Assembly (NCBI GenBank): GCA_047972135.1
Contig: JBKEAJ010000080.1
Location: 1 to 50,596 of the forward strand
Reading direction: 5' to 3'
Length of the DNA stretch: 50,596 nucleotides
From: JBKEAJ01 sp047972135
GTDB taxonomy: Bacteria; Bacteroidota; Bacteroidia; Bacteroidales; Prolixibacteraceae
The notes beneath the pieces are model-generated. The model ran no database searches. It was given only the letters and a program-made list of their open reading frames with translations, and had not been told where the DNA came from. The translations under genes were made by a program, and so were the position numbers. Numbering within the stretch: position 1 is the first letter of the stretch; every line of letters begins with the position of its first letter. Positions 26,533 through 35,544 of this stretch are shown here, in pieces.

Positions 26533-26540
26533 ACCTTTGC
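26533..26540 (+). promoter_or_regulatory. Putative -7 box for the OB-fold gene pair
   Basis: TACCTTTG matches TAnnTTTG and ends about 25 bases before the ATG at 26566. No TTG is found at the standard upstream distance. Confidence 0.45.
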
Positions 26541-26565
26541 CGATGTTAATTACAAGTTGAAGAGA

Positions 26566-27168
26566 ATGCAGAGAACATTATTAGCAATACTAATCATACT
26601 TCCGGCTTTTGTCGGAGGGTTGGATGCACAGGTTTTGTCGGAATATAGGACAATTCTTGATGTCAAGACCAATGCACGTCAGTATGACGACAGCGACAAG
26701 GTAGTAGAGCTAAAGGGGAAGTTTACCAAGCAGATAGGTCAGGAGATGTTTTCTTTTAGAGATAATACGGGAGTTATTAGGGTTGAAGTTGACGACTCAT
26801 GGCGACCGATAATTGTGATAGGCAAGCAGGTTTCGATATTAATAACTGTTGACGATGACGAAAATTTAATACCTGAGGCGGAGCTTGAAGCTCTCAACTA
26901 TTGCGATGATATAGAGCTCAGTAGTATTGCTTACGTCAGAGACAATGCGCCGATATTAGACAGGCATGAAAGGATATTAAAGATACGCGGAAAATTTGTA
27001 AAACAGTACAATCATGAGCATTATCTATTTTCTGACGGCAAAGAGGAGATAAGGGTAGAAATAGAGAGCTATCTCACACCTGCCTTGAATACGGAATGTA
27101 CAATTTTGCTGTCTGTTGATTTCAGCAACGAAAATATTGATGTAGAAGTAAGGAATGTATTATTATAA
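26566..27168 (+). CDS. Exported protein with two tandem OB-fold (BOF/YgiW-like) domains
   Basis: I chose the ATG at 26566, because the open frame starts with a TTG three codons earlier and the signal peptide begins at MQRTLLAILI, cleaved near LDAQ. The mature part has two similar units: VVELKGKFTKQIGQEMFSFR with the following strands, and ILKIRGKFVKQYNHEHYLFS with its own. Both match the bacterial OB-fold pattern of the YgiW/YdeI family, in which one domain is usual. Such proteins are periplasmic and linked to stress tolerance; the ligand is not known. It is followed after 38 bases by a lipoprotein with similar repeats, so the two are probably co-transcribed. The function is inferred only at fold level. 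Confidence 0.75.
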   Translation: MQRTLLAILIILPAFVGGLDAQVLSEYRTILDVKTNARQYDDSDKVVELKGKFTKQIGQEMFSFRDNTGVIRVEVDDSWRPIIVIGKQVSILITVDDDENLIPEAELEALNYCDDIELSSIAYVRDNAPILDRHERILKIRGKFVKQYNHEHYLFSDGKEEIRVEIESYLTPALNTECTILLSVDFSNENIDVEVRNVLL

Positions 27169-27206
27169 TAAGTAAAATAAAGTTGGATATTTAAATTATT
27201 AGTATT

Positions 27207-28190
27207 ATGAAAATTAATTTTTTGAGAGTAAAGTGGGCAGTATTGCCAATGTGTTTAATGGCTTTTGCAGCTTGTAGTGACGATGACGACACAAGCTACA
27301 ATCAGTCAGGGGCAGGTGACATTGACGGACTTAATGTAGGTTCGACAGTGCAGATTAAAGGAAAAATTGTAGACCATGTACCTGGAACAGTCACTCAGTT
27401 CTATCTTGTAGACTCAAACTCTGACACTGTTAGATGTGATGTAAAAAACTATGCAAATAGCGTATCTTATGATGGAAATGAAGTTGTTGTAATGGGAACC
27501 GTAAGAGCGTTGAGTACTAGTTCAAATCTAAAAAGTACAGCAAGTGCAAACTATGTAGAGGCTGACAACATAAGTGGTTTAACTACAGGAAGTGCATTGG
27601 TTGACACATTTAAGATTGCTGATGTATTAGCAAATCAAGAACTGTGGGAGAGACAAGATAAACGTCTTAGATTAATAGGTGAGATTACTAATGCCCCATA
27701 TCTCGTAGATGGTGACGATTATATAGCATTAGTTTCAGACTTAGGGACAAGTAATCCGGGTATGATGTATTTAGAGATTGATGATGATTGGATTAATAAA
27801 ATTAAAAAAGGAGATATAATCACTTTTGCAGCAGAGCTAGAGAAAGACGGGAATAACTACTATTTAGAGCTTGAATACCTAATTGGTGAAAATGGTTTCA
27901 ACCCTAATGAGGCAGGTAGTACAAACACGGTATCGGCTATTACCAGCAACGGACAAGCATTGGACAATGCAGATGTTACAGTAGAACTTACAGGTACTTT
28001 CTCAAATAGAAGAGTAGTGGATAGAGATGATGTGATAATGGATTTCACTGATGCTACAGGTACAATTGCTTGTGAGATTGATGATGACTACGCAGAACCA
28101 ATAGTAGGAACTACATATAAAATTTGGGCGGAAGTTGATTACTATAAAGGAACTACAACACTAGAGCTAGAGTACTATCAAGCACAATAG
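27207..28190 (+). CDS. Surface-type lipoprotein with three OB-like repeats
   Basis: This 327-aa protein starts with a lipoprotein signal ending MAFAAC; Cys23 is the predicted lipid site. The residues after it are SDDDD, which fits the Bacteroidota lipoprotein export signal that directs proteins to the cell surface. The body holds three repeats that start VQIKGKIVDH, LRLIGEITNA and VELTGTFSNR. Each ends in acidic strands such as YLEIDDDW and CEIDDDY. They resemble the BOF domains of the preceding gene. The protein is strongly acidic, which could suit cation or polycation binding; that is speculation. A strong intrinsic terminator follows. Confidence 0.75.
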   Translation: MKINFLRVKWAVLPMCLMAFAACSDDDDTSYNQSGAGDIDGLNVGSTVQIKGKIVDHVPGTVTQFYLVDSNSDTVRCDVKNYANSVSYDGNEVVVMGTVRALSTSSNLKSTASANYVEADNISGLTTGSALVDTFKIADVLANQELWERQDKRLRLIGEITNAPYLVDGDDYIALVSDLGTSNPGMMYLEIDDDWINKIKKGDIITFAAELEKDGNNYYLELEYLIGENGFNPNEAGSTNTVSAITSNGQALDNADVTVELTGTFSNRRVVDRDDVIMDFTDATGTIACEIDDDYAEPIVGTTYKIWAEVDYYKGTTTLELEYYQAQ

Positions 28191-28219
28191 CGATATCTCT
28201 ATATTATTAAACAAAGAGA

Positions 28220-28258
28220 GGGTGTCCCGTTATATTGCGGGCACCCTTTTCTTTTTAT
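28220..28258 (+). terminator. Intrinsic terminator after the OB-fold lipoprotein gene
   Basis: Bases 28220-28229 (GGGTGTCCCG) pair with 28238-28246 (CGGGCACCC) with one bulged base, and a long T-rich tract follows. It lies 30 bases past the lipoprotein stop and just before the convergent NCS2 gene. Confidence 0.8.
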
Positions 28259-28268
28259 TTTTTGTTGT

Positions 28269-29624
28269 TTATAATCCAATCGTGTCGAATACCATTTTAG
28301 CGATAAAGAGTATAGCCAAAATAATCATGACTAGAGATATTCGGGATATTTTGCCGGTCAACAGTTTTATTGCAACCCAGCTTATTACTCCAAAAATAAT
28401 ACCCTCTGCAATGCTGTAAGCAAAGGACATCATCACGATTGTCAAAAATGCAGGCACAGCCTCCTCAAAATCTCCAAAGTTGATTTTTGCTACACTTTCC
28501 ATCATCATCAGTCCAACAATCACCAGCACAGGAGCGACGGCAAAAGCCGGAACAGCAAGGAATATCGGTGCAAAAAATAGGGCTATAATAAATAAGGCGG
28601 CAACCACCACAGAAGTAAATCCTGTACGACCGCCTGCCACCACACCTGTCGAGCTTTCCACATAGGTAGTCGTAGTTGATGTTCCCAGCAAAGCACCAAA
28701 AGTTGTAGCGACAGCATCAGCAAAAAGCACCTTATTAATTCGTGGAAGTTTCCCGTTTTCATCAAGAAACTTACCTTTGGTAGCAACGCCGATAACCGTT
28801 CCGATAGTGTCGAACAAATCTACGAAAAGGAAAGCGAACACCACCACAAAGAAGTCTACCGTAAAGATATTATGGAACTCTAGCTTGAAAGCTACTGTGC
28901 TAACATCAGGGATTTTAAATAGCTCTGCAAAATTTGGAATTAAAGAGAAATGTCCTATTTCAGGATTAACAGCATACCAGCCTGTCAGTTGTGCAACAAT
29001 ACCGAGCAAATACGTTATGACAATACCGAGCAACAGAGCTCCTTTTACATTTTTAATAAGCAGAATAGCGGTTAGTATAATACCAACAAATGCCAGCAGA
29101 GCAGGTGCAGACCCCATATTTCCAAGGGTAACAAATGTTGCATCGCTACTAGCTATCACTCCAGCACCTTTCAGACCTATAAAGGTAATGAACAGTCCTA
29201 TCCCTGCGGTAACAGCATATTTAATATCTTGAGGAATAGCATTGAATATTGCCTCTCGCACTTTAAACACCGAGAGTATCATGAAGATTATGCCTTCGAC
29301 AAACACAGCAGTTAGTGCTAGCTGCCACGAATAGCCAAGACCTATCACCACCGAATATGCAAAGAATGCATTGAGTCCCATTCCTGGGGCGAGAGCAAAA
29401 GGATACTTGGCAAATAGAGCCATTACGAGCGTACCGATAACGGCAGCGATAACGGTTGCAACGAAGACACCTCCCTTGTCCATGCCTGTACTTCCTAGAA
29501 TTTGAGGATTAACAGCAAGTATGTATGCCATTGTCATAAAGGTAGTTATACCTGCAATAATTTCAGTTCTGAAATTAGAGCCGCTATTGCTTATCCCGAA
29601 GTATTTATCTATAAAAGATTTCAT
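28269..29624 (-). CDS. NCS2 family purine permease (AzgA-like guanine/hypoxanthine type)
   Basis: This is a 451-aa membrane protein with about 12-14 segments. The N-terminus (KYFGI, then TEIIAGITTFMTMAYILAVNP) and the APGMGLNAFFAY motif are diagnostic of the AzgA/PbuG/AdeQ branch of the NCS2 nucleobase transporters. The later segment FLFVDLFDTIGT carries the conserved substrate-site residues, and TSTTTTYVESSTGVVAGGRTG is also typical. It probably imports a purine base with protons. It is preceded after 32 bases by a DUF5020 outer-membrane protein gene, suggesting a two-membrane uptake route. Confidence 0.93.
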   Translation of the reverse strand: MKSFIDKYFGISNSGSNFRTEIIAGITTFMTMAYILAVNPQILGSTGMDKGGVFVATVIAAVIGTLVMALFAKYPFALAPGMGLNAFFAYSVVIGLGYSWQLALTAVFVEGIIFMILSVFKVREAIFNAIPQDIKYAVTAGIGLFITFIGLKGAGVIASSDATFVTLGNMGSAPALLAFVGIILTAILLIKNVKGALLLGIVITYLLGIVAQLTGWYAVNPEIGHFSLIPNFAELFKIPDVSTVAFKLEFHNIFTVDFFVVVFAFLFVDLFDTIGTVIGVATKGKFLDENGKLPRINKVLFADAVATTFGALLGTSTTTTYVESSTGVVAGGRTGFTSVVVAALFIIALFFAPIFLAVPAFAVAPVLVIVGLMMMESVAKINFGDFEEAVPAFLTIVMMSFAYSIAEGIIFGVISWVAIKLLTGKISRISLVMIILAILFIAKMVFDTIGL

Positions 29625-29656
29625 GTGTTTATAATCTGAAAATCCGAATATCTATT

Positions 29657-30370
29657 TTATTTCAGCACATAACGCAAACCGACTGTGGGATAGGCTTTAA
29701 ACCCTTTTTCGCCGGTGAAATTATAAGACAGTTCCACCTCTCCGCCTGCCGCAAACTTAGGAGTTATCTGATACCATAGTTGTGGCTCTGACAAGAATAC
29801 TAATTTACGCTTGTCTTCGGTTTCAAAGTGTCTGCTCCATACGTCGATGAAACCTGTGAATATCAGCTTGTTTTTAAACAGTGTATTAAACCAAGCAGTC
29901 GATACCATTGCATCTTTGTTGTCGGAGTCTGACGAAGCTCTGTAGCCTATGTAGGAATCGAGAGTTATATTTTTGCCGATTTTGATAGGGTAGCCGAGTC
30001 CTAGTACCCACACACGATTTAGAGGGAATCCCATATTTGCACCTACAGCCTGATTTGCAGAAGAGCTAATCAGGAAACCGTCGTTATACTCGATGTGGAA
30101 TTTAATGCCGTTGTATCCTTTCTTGGTCAGAGCAATCTCTCTGTGTATTTCGAAGTATGCCAAACTCATAGAGTGTCCCTGCTCGTTGTTGTCGTAGTTA
30201 AAATCAACGAAGTAGAAAGTATTACCGAGTTTATCGACGATAAAGTCGGTAAGTGTCGATGTGAAATACTTACGAGGAGACAGGTAATCGTAATGCAGCT
30301 CAAGTTTCTGAGCAAAAGACGTTGTAAGACCGATAAGCAGTAAAAGTGATAAAAGAGTAAATTTTCTCAT
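29657..30370 (-). CDS. DUF5020 family outer-membrane protein (Tsx-like)
   Basis: This is a 237-aa exported protein with a signal peptide ending near SFAQ. The rest consists of alternating amphipathic strands, including LELHYDY at the start and YPTVGLRYVLK at the end, typical of a 12-strand barrel with a C-terminal strand. The order and length resemble the nucleoside channel Tsx, and DUF5020 is the family I assign from memory. Together with the adjacent NCS2 permease this suggests passage of nucleosides or bases through the outer membrane. The 31-base gap to tsaB upstream allows read-through from that operon. Confidence 0.75.
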   Translation of the reverse strand: MRKFTLLSLLLLIGLTTSFAQKLELHYDYLSPRKYFTSTLTDFIVDKLGNTFYFVDFNYDNNEQGHSMSLAYFEIHREIALTKKGYNGIKFHIEYNDGFLISSSANQAVGANMGFPLNRVWVLGLGYPIKIGKNITLDSYIGYRASSDSDNKDAMVSTAWFNTLFKNKLIFTGFIDVWSRHFETEDKRKLVFLSEPQLWYQITPKFAAGGEVELSYNFTGEKGFKAYPTVGLRYVLK

Positions 30371-30401
30371 AAAGTTTGATTTAAGATGATTAATATTTCA
30401 A

Positions 30402-31106
30402 TTATAAAACTTTGTTTTTTGGAGTTGTTGCAATAAAGTCTTTCAGGTAGTTAGGTTCAAAATAGGCAGTATCGACAAAGTCTTTTTTCTTATACTTTCT
30501 CATTGTAGAGCTAAGTAAGTGCTTGGCAGACATCTTATTTAGTTTGTCTATAAATATATATTTGCCGTCTTTGTATAAATCTCTGCATTTCTCCATGCCT
30601 GTACCAAACATTGCTATATGATGGTCGGGTAGGAAAGGGGCAAAAGTATTTTCTTCGAGAATTAATGCGTGTATTGGTTTGACGATGTTTAATTTTTCGT
30701 CGTAGAAAGTTGTATAGACTTCCATTCTTCGGGCATCAATCATTGGCACAAACACTACTTTGTCGTTCGCATGAAAGAATAGAGCCTTATTCTCAATGAT
30801 ATATTCTGCCATAGCCTCAAGAGTGTTTAGGCAGATAATCGGTACATTGCCGCCATAGGCAAGCCCTTTAGCCAAGGATGCTCCAATGCGAAGACCAGTG
30901 TAGGAGCCGGGTCCTTCGCTCAGTGCTATGGCATCGAGGTCTTTCACTGTCAGCCCTGCTTTATGCAGCACTTCATCTACAAACAGAGCCGACAGCGAAG
31001 CATGATTTTGCTCATTATCCTCTCTGATATATCTTATATTTCCGTCTGTTGCAATAGCTATTGAACATACTGGAGAGGAGGTCTCTATGATTAGTATATT
31101 GCTCAT
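30402..31106 (-). CDS. tsaB: tRNA threonylcarbamoyladenosine biosynthesis protein TsaB
   Basis: TsaB is the non-catalytic partner of TsaD in making t6A at position 37 of ANN-decoding tRNAs. Family signs are ILIIETSSPVCSIAIA at the start and LSEGPGSYTGLRIGASLAKGLAYG in the middle; it lacks the metal site of TsaD. It is 234 aa, normal in length. It starts directly after the stop codon of the U32 gene with no gap. tsaD and tsaE are not in this window. Confidence 0.95.
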   Translation of the reverse strand: MSNILIIETSSPVCSIAIATDGNIRYIREDNEQNHASLSALFVDEVLHKAGLTVKDLDAIALSEGPGSYTGLRIGASLAKGLAYGGNVPIICLNTLEAMAEYIIENKALFFHANDKVVFVPMIDARRMEVYTTFYDEKLNIVKPIHALILEENTFAPFLPDHHIAMFGTGMEKCRDLYKDGKYIFIDKLNKMSAKHLLSSTMRKYKKKDFVDTAYFEPNYLKDFIATTPKNKVL

Positions 31107-32387
31107 TTACACAATCTTATTGGGAGTTTTTGATTGTATGATCTTATATAATTTGTCGGAACGCCGTATTTTTTCGTCGACAACAATTGAGCAACGTTCT
31201 CCTTTGTTAGCTGTCTGTACGGGCTTTAGGTCTACACGTATTTCATTTATGGTCATTTCGATAAGCCCTGTTGTCGTACCTGTTATTATCACCTCGTCGC
31301 CTACGGACAGGGTGTCGGCTTCCAGAAGGAACTCCGCAACGCCGATATTTGGGAAGTAGTTAGTTCCTTTGCCGATATATTTCTTTGTAGTTGTTGCCTG
31401 CGAGCCATATTCGCTTGCCCATTCGCCTAAGTGCTGACCAAGATAGTAGCCATCCCAAAAGCCGCGATTGAATACTCTTGCCAAGCGTGTGTCCCAATCA
31501 TCTATTCTCTCCTTAGTGAAGCTGCCGTCAAAAACAGCATCTACGGCCTCGCAGTAGCACGAAACTGCAGTTTTGACGTACTCCGGCGAGCGGGCTCTGC
31601 CTTCAATTTTGAGTATTGACACTCCTGCATCAATCAGTTTATTAAGGAAATGAATGGTTTTCAAGTCTTTAGGACTCATAATATACTCGTTGTCAATCTC
31701 TAGCTCCTGTCCACTTTCCTTGTCGGTAACGATATAGCTACGTCTACACGTTTGTAGGCAGCTTCCTCTGTTGGCGGAGTGATTTTTCTCGTGTAGGCTG
31801 AGATAGCATTTTCCCGACACTGCCATGCACAGCGCACCGTGTACAAACATTTCGATACGCACCAATTCTCCCGATGGACCTTTTATTTGCTCCTCTTGAA
31901 TTTGCTCATAGATTTTGCGTACCTGAGTGAGGTTCATTTCGCGGGCAAGAACGACTACATCGGCAAAAGCTGCATAGAATTTAAGGCTTTCGATGTTTGT
32001 TATGTTCACCTGTGTAGAAATATGAACGTTCAAGTCGATAGAGCGAGCATAATGAATAACTCCAAAGTCGGAAGCTATTGCAGCACTCACACCTGCCTCT
32101 TTAGCTGCTCTCAGAATTTTCTTTATCTCGTCAAGCTCTTCGCCGAAAATAACAGTGTTAGCCGTCAGGTATGATTTTACACCGTGCTTATTGCATATTT
32201 CTACAATCTTTCGGAGGTCGTCGAGGGTAAAATTCACCGACGAGCGGGCGCGCATATTTAGTTTTTCCACACCGAAGTACACAGATTTTGCACCTGTATT
32301 TATGGCAGCCATCAGCGACTCGTAAGAGCCGACTGGTGCCATTATTTCTATATCATTCTTATCTCTGCTTGCAGTAAACTCATTCAT
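31107..32387 (-). CDS. U32 family protein (TrhP/RlhA-type RNA hydroxylation)
   Basis: This 426-aa protein was historically called peptidase U32. It has MAPVGSYESLMAAINTGAKSVYFG at the N-terminus. The signature region EMFVHGALCMAVSGKCYLS continues to NRGSCLQTCRR, with four cysteines spaced as in members that hold an iron-sulfur cluster. TrhP (5-hydroxyuridine in tRNA) and RlhA (23S rRNA) are the characterised relatives. The one-domain length and its coupling to tsaB favour a tRNA role, but I cannot separate the two. A promoter lies 28-56 bases upstream. Confidence 0.88.
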   Translation of the reverse strand: MNEFTASRDKNDIEIMAPVGSYESLMAAINTGAKSVYFGVEKLNMRARSSVNFTLDDLRKIVEICNKHGVKSYLTANTVIFGEELDEIKKILRAAKEAGVSAAIASDFGVIHYARSIDLNVHISTQVNITNIESLKFYAAFADVVVLAREMNLTQVRKIYEQIQEEQIKGPSGELVRIEMFVHGALCMAVSGKCYLSLHEKNHSANRGSCLQTCRRSYIVTDKESGQELEIDNEYIMSPKDLKTIHFLNKLIDAGVSILKIEGRARSPEYVKTAVSCYCEAVDAVFDGSFTKERIDDWDTRLARVFNRGFWDGYYLGQHLGEWASEYGSQATTTKKYIGKGTNYFPNIGVAEFLLEADTLSVGDEVIITGTTTGLIEMTINEIRVDLKPVQTANKGERCSIVVDEKIRRSDKLYKIIQSKTPNKIV

Positions 32388-32414
32388 TTTTATCGTAGCA
32401 ATAAATTATCAATG

Positions 32415-32443
32415 CAAAGATAAAGCAATAGTATTTATTACAA
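32415..32443 (-). promoter_or_regulatory. Promoter of the U32-tsaB operon
   Basis: On the minus strand TTG (32441-32443) is followed after 18 bases by TATCTTTG (32415-32422). The leader to the ATG at 32387 would be about 20 bases. Confidence 0.55.
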
Positions 32444-32469
32444 CTTTTAGGAAATGTTGTTTACCATAG

Positions 32470-33159
32470 TAACTATTCAGCCAAAGAATTGTTCTTAAAA
32501 ACTGTGCATATCATTTGTTTTTCAGACATCAACGACACATCTTCAGAGACGCACTGCAGTGTATCTCTACATCCTCCTGTATTAAAAGGCTGAAAGCCTT
32601 GTGTCTGAGCATATCAAGCACTGAAAGTGCGATAGCCATTACTTGGATGCCCGTTTTTTTTTTTTAGATTCTCGGATTTCCAGACTGACAGACCTTTTTA
32701 ATTATTAATGGTAACATCCCCTATTCATCATCCTGCAATTCGGAACGGTGCGGTGCGGGTTTGGTGGTGTATCTTTCCCACATGGCGTTGCCATGGGCTG
32801 AATTAATTATGTCTTGCAGCCATAAACAGCCCACATCGCAGCTTTGTAATATCGTAGTATCTACATTTATCGTCATTGCGAGCGTTAGCGTGGCAATCTG
32901 TTCTTTGTTACAGGAGATTGCTTCGTCGCCAGCTCCTCGCAATGACGTTCATTTATTCAGATCTTGTCATCATCCAATTATCACATCAGCAAATCTGTAA
33001 TAGAAAAATCTCTAAGCTTATTATCCCTTAGGGAATAAATCTCTAAGTTCTACAGACTAAACCCCAAACAATTCAACCTGCATCTATATCAGGGCTAACG
33101 CTTCTATTATTATTTCTTTCACATCTCCTTGCTACGAAGATATCGGGACTACGTCCCTA
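32470..33159. repeat. Mosaic dispersed repeat, copy B (inverted relative to copy A)
   Basis: The DNA between the U32 gene and the SLC12-like gene (32388-33205) contains no gene. It holds module 3 (32470-32575), module 1 (32729-32946) and module 2 (33041-33159), each the reverse complement of the corresponding part of copy A at 22290-22833 with scattered differences. Module order differs between copies, so they are not one duplicated block. Additional hairpins include AGGCTGAAAGCCT (near 32587) and TTATCCCTTAGGGAATAA (near 33020). A run of T near 32653-32665 and a 73-79 aa frame here are part of the repeat. Confidence 0.8.
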
Positions 33160-33205
33160 AAAACATTTCGTATTCTATCGTAACATCATAGCATCGTAAC
33201 ATCAA

Positions 33206-35449
33206 TTAAGTATCCAGACCTGTTTCTCTTGACGAGTTAATCAATAATACATCTGCATTAAGGACTTTGTATTTATTGACGGTTTGCTCCAGATTGTTCG
33301 TCATGTCTTTATCACTGATGCCCAATATTGCCATTGCACTTTGTCCAGAATACTGTGCGATGGTTTCAATATCATTTTTACCATCGGCTTTTGAAACCAG
33401 CTTGATATTTTTCAGAGATATTGCAATACGTCCTTTTTGAACAAAATTCTTCAGGTTTTCGATTTCCTTTATTCCACCGTCGGCAGCGTTATATATTTGG
33501 AAGATTCGCAGTTGTGTTTTTTTCCATCTTGGGTGAGACGAGATTATGTATGCCATCATAATCATAAGATTAGCATTGCTTTCGCTGTTTGTATCAAGCC
33601 AGATGTCTATATAATTTGGTATTAATTCGTCTTTAGAATGTAGAAATATAGCAATGTCGAGTTCTGCCACCTTAATAAGGTCTAGGTCTTTCACAATACC
33701 GTCGAGATTACTTGGCAAGGCATCTATAAGTTCTTTATTTTTAGCAATTTCCAAGAGGAACATGTTATTATTCATTCCTGAGATACCTGTCATCTGAATA
33801 ACTTGGGCAATTGCAGAAGTATATGAAGGCGCAATCATTGTGTCTATATGTAGGTGATTGTATTTCTTTTTCTGCATCAGCAGCATATTTTTCAGAATCA
33901 TATCAGCCTCATGCTTAGACTTTTTAGAGAAAATATCATTTATATAGTGAACATACGAACCGAAACCGTATTTATAGGAAATCCAGTCGACTAGCTGCAT
34001 AGGTTTATTAAGGCTAAAAGTATTGGGCGACATACAAATCACCGATGGTCGCCAATCGTCTTTAGTTCCTGTTTTTCTATGGTGTTGAATTTTCACTTGC
34101 AGACGTCTGTTGAGTTGGAAGAATGCAGATTTAAAAAGGTCGGCCATACCTCTTCTATCCTTGTGGTATATGCTCATGGCGTAGTGAACCAGCCAAATAA
34201 ATATACAAGCAGCAATAGCATACAATGTACTTAATTTAAACATCACCCAGAAGCTGACAAGGAAACCCAATAGCGAGATATACCATGCCGACTTGAAGCG
34301 TGGGCGGTAGGAAGGGGCAGAGCCGAAGTGGTTTAGGAATGATATTAGGTTAACAGAGCCGTAGGTAATCAGAAAGAACATTGTAATTACTTGTGCGACG
34401 CTGTCGACATCTCCGAGCAGGATAAATATAAAAGCCAGAGAACAAGTAACAATCACGGCATTAATCGGTTCTTTATCCTTCAATCGTTCTTTGGCGATGA
34501 AGTTGCTAATTTTGGCACTGCCAATGGACTTATCTCGACCTAGAGCTTGGAGAGTACGAGGGGCAACCATCACCGAACCCAATGCTGACGAAATGGTGGA
34601 CACGCCTAGTCCTATCAACACGACAATATTCCCACCGATAGCGATTTTACCCATGACCAGCTGATTGTTTAGCAACTCGTCTTGTGGAGCATTAAAATAG
34701 AGTTTAAACGTAACTAATATATAGACAATCAAACCTACGAAGGCGGCGAGTGTTGTTCCCCAAGGAATTGCTTTTTCGGGATTTTTCAAATCGCCAGATA
34801 GACCGACACCTGCGGTAACCCCCGTAAACGCAGGGAATACGATAGCAAAGACCACAAATATATTGTCGAAAGCCTCAAAATTCACTGGAGGAAGGCTAGT
34901 TACACCCCCTTCGCCTTTTCCAAAAAGGAACAAAATAATTGTAATTCCTAATACAACACTGATAGCATACAACACTGACATTCCCATATTCGCTCCCTTT
35001 TTAATAGCGATAAACGCCATCAGAAGAAATATGGGAACACTTACTACTTGTCGTGGCAAATCGAGATTATATGTATGAAAAACCCAGTCGAAAAGGGGAG
35101 AAAACGCTTCGGTGAATGCAATGACATAGAATGCAACACTAATAGCTTCGGACAAGTATAGCATAATTCCGATGGATGCTCCGATGTTCAGTCCGAAAGA
35201 GCGGGAGAGAACGTAGTATATTCCACCGCCTTCAACTCTGCGGTTTGTAGCGATTTCGGAGATTGATAGTGCCGTAGGGACTGTTACCAAGTGTCCTATA
35301 AGAATAATTAGCAATGTTCCCCATACACTTACGGTTCCGACGGAATATCCAAAACGTAAAAACAGGATAGCCCCCAGAATAGTACAAATGGCAGTAACAA
35401 ATACTGCACTCATTCCAAACCCGCCCGATTTATTAGTATTGTTTTTCAT
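33206..35449 (-). CDS. SLC12-like cation-chloride cotransporter family protein
   Basis: This is an APC-superfamily transporter of 747 aa. The first membrane segment (TILGAILFLRFGYSVG) matches the hallmark of eukaryotic Na-K-Cl and K-Cl cotransporters, and GVTAGVGLSGDLKNP resembles their conserved loop. About 12 segments end near residue 425. The last 300 residues form a soluble domain that includes WKKTQLRIFQIYNA, close to the SLC12 C-terminal pattern, and a GRIAISL segment. Substrate is inferred as ions (K+, Na+, Cl-) rather than amino acids. It stands alone. Next to it is an inverted mosaic repeat, with a C40 peptidase upstream. Confidence 0.82.
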   Translation of the reverse strand: MKNNTNKSGGFGMSAVFVTAICTILGAILFLRFGYSVGTVSVWGTLLIILIGHLVTVPTALSISEIATNRRVEGGGIYYVLSRSFGLNIGASIGIMLYLSEAISVAFYVIAFTEAFSPLFDWVFHTYNLDLPRQVVSVPIFLLMAFIAIKKGANMGMSVLYAISVVLGITIILFLFGKGEGGVTSLPPVNFEAFDNIFVVFAIVFPAFTGVTAGVGLSGDLKNPEKAIPWGTTLAAFVGLIVYILVTFKLYFNAPQDELLNNQLVMGKIAIGGNIVVLIGLGVSTISSALGSVMVAPRTLQALGRDKSIGSAKISNFIAKERLKDKEPINAVIVTCSLAFIFILLGDVDSVAQVITMFFLITYGSVNLISFLNHFGSAPSYRPRFKSAWYISLLGFLVSFWVMFKLSTLYAIAACIFIWLVHYAMSIYHKDRRGMADLFKSAFFQLNRRLQVKIQHHRKTGTKDDWRPSVICMSPNTFSLNKPMQLVDWISYKYGFGSYVHYINDIFSKKSKHEADMILKNMLLMQKKKYNHLHIDTMIAPSYTSAIAQVIQMTGISGMNNNMFLLEIAKNKELIDALPSNLDGIVKDLDLIKVAELDIAIFLHSKDELIPNYIDIWLDTNSESNANLMIMMAYIISSHPRWKKTQLRIFQIYNAADGGIKEIENLKNFVQKGRIAISLKNIKLVSKADGKNDIETIAQYSGQSAMAILGISDKDMTNNLEQTVNKYKVLNADVLLINSSRETGLDT

Positions 35450-35544
35450 TGTTTTTAAAAATTAGCATGCGAATATAGCGAATATTTACACACCAATACT
35501 TTGTGCATAAAAAAAATGACATAATATTAATTCAATTGTGATAT

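Noticed and set aside
32721..33000. 73-79 aa frames on both strands in copy B
   Set aside because: They come from the repeat sequence and match the hairpin units.
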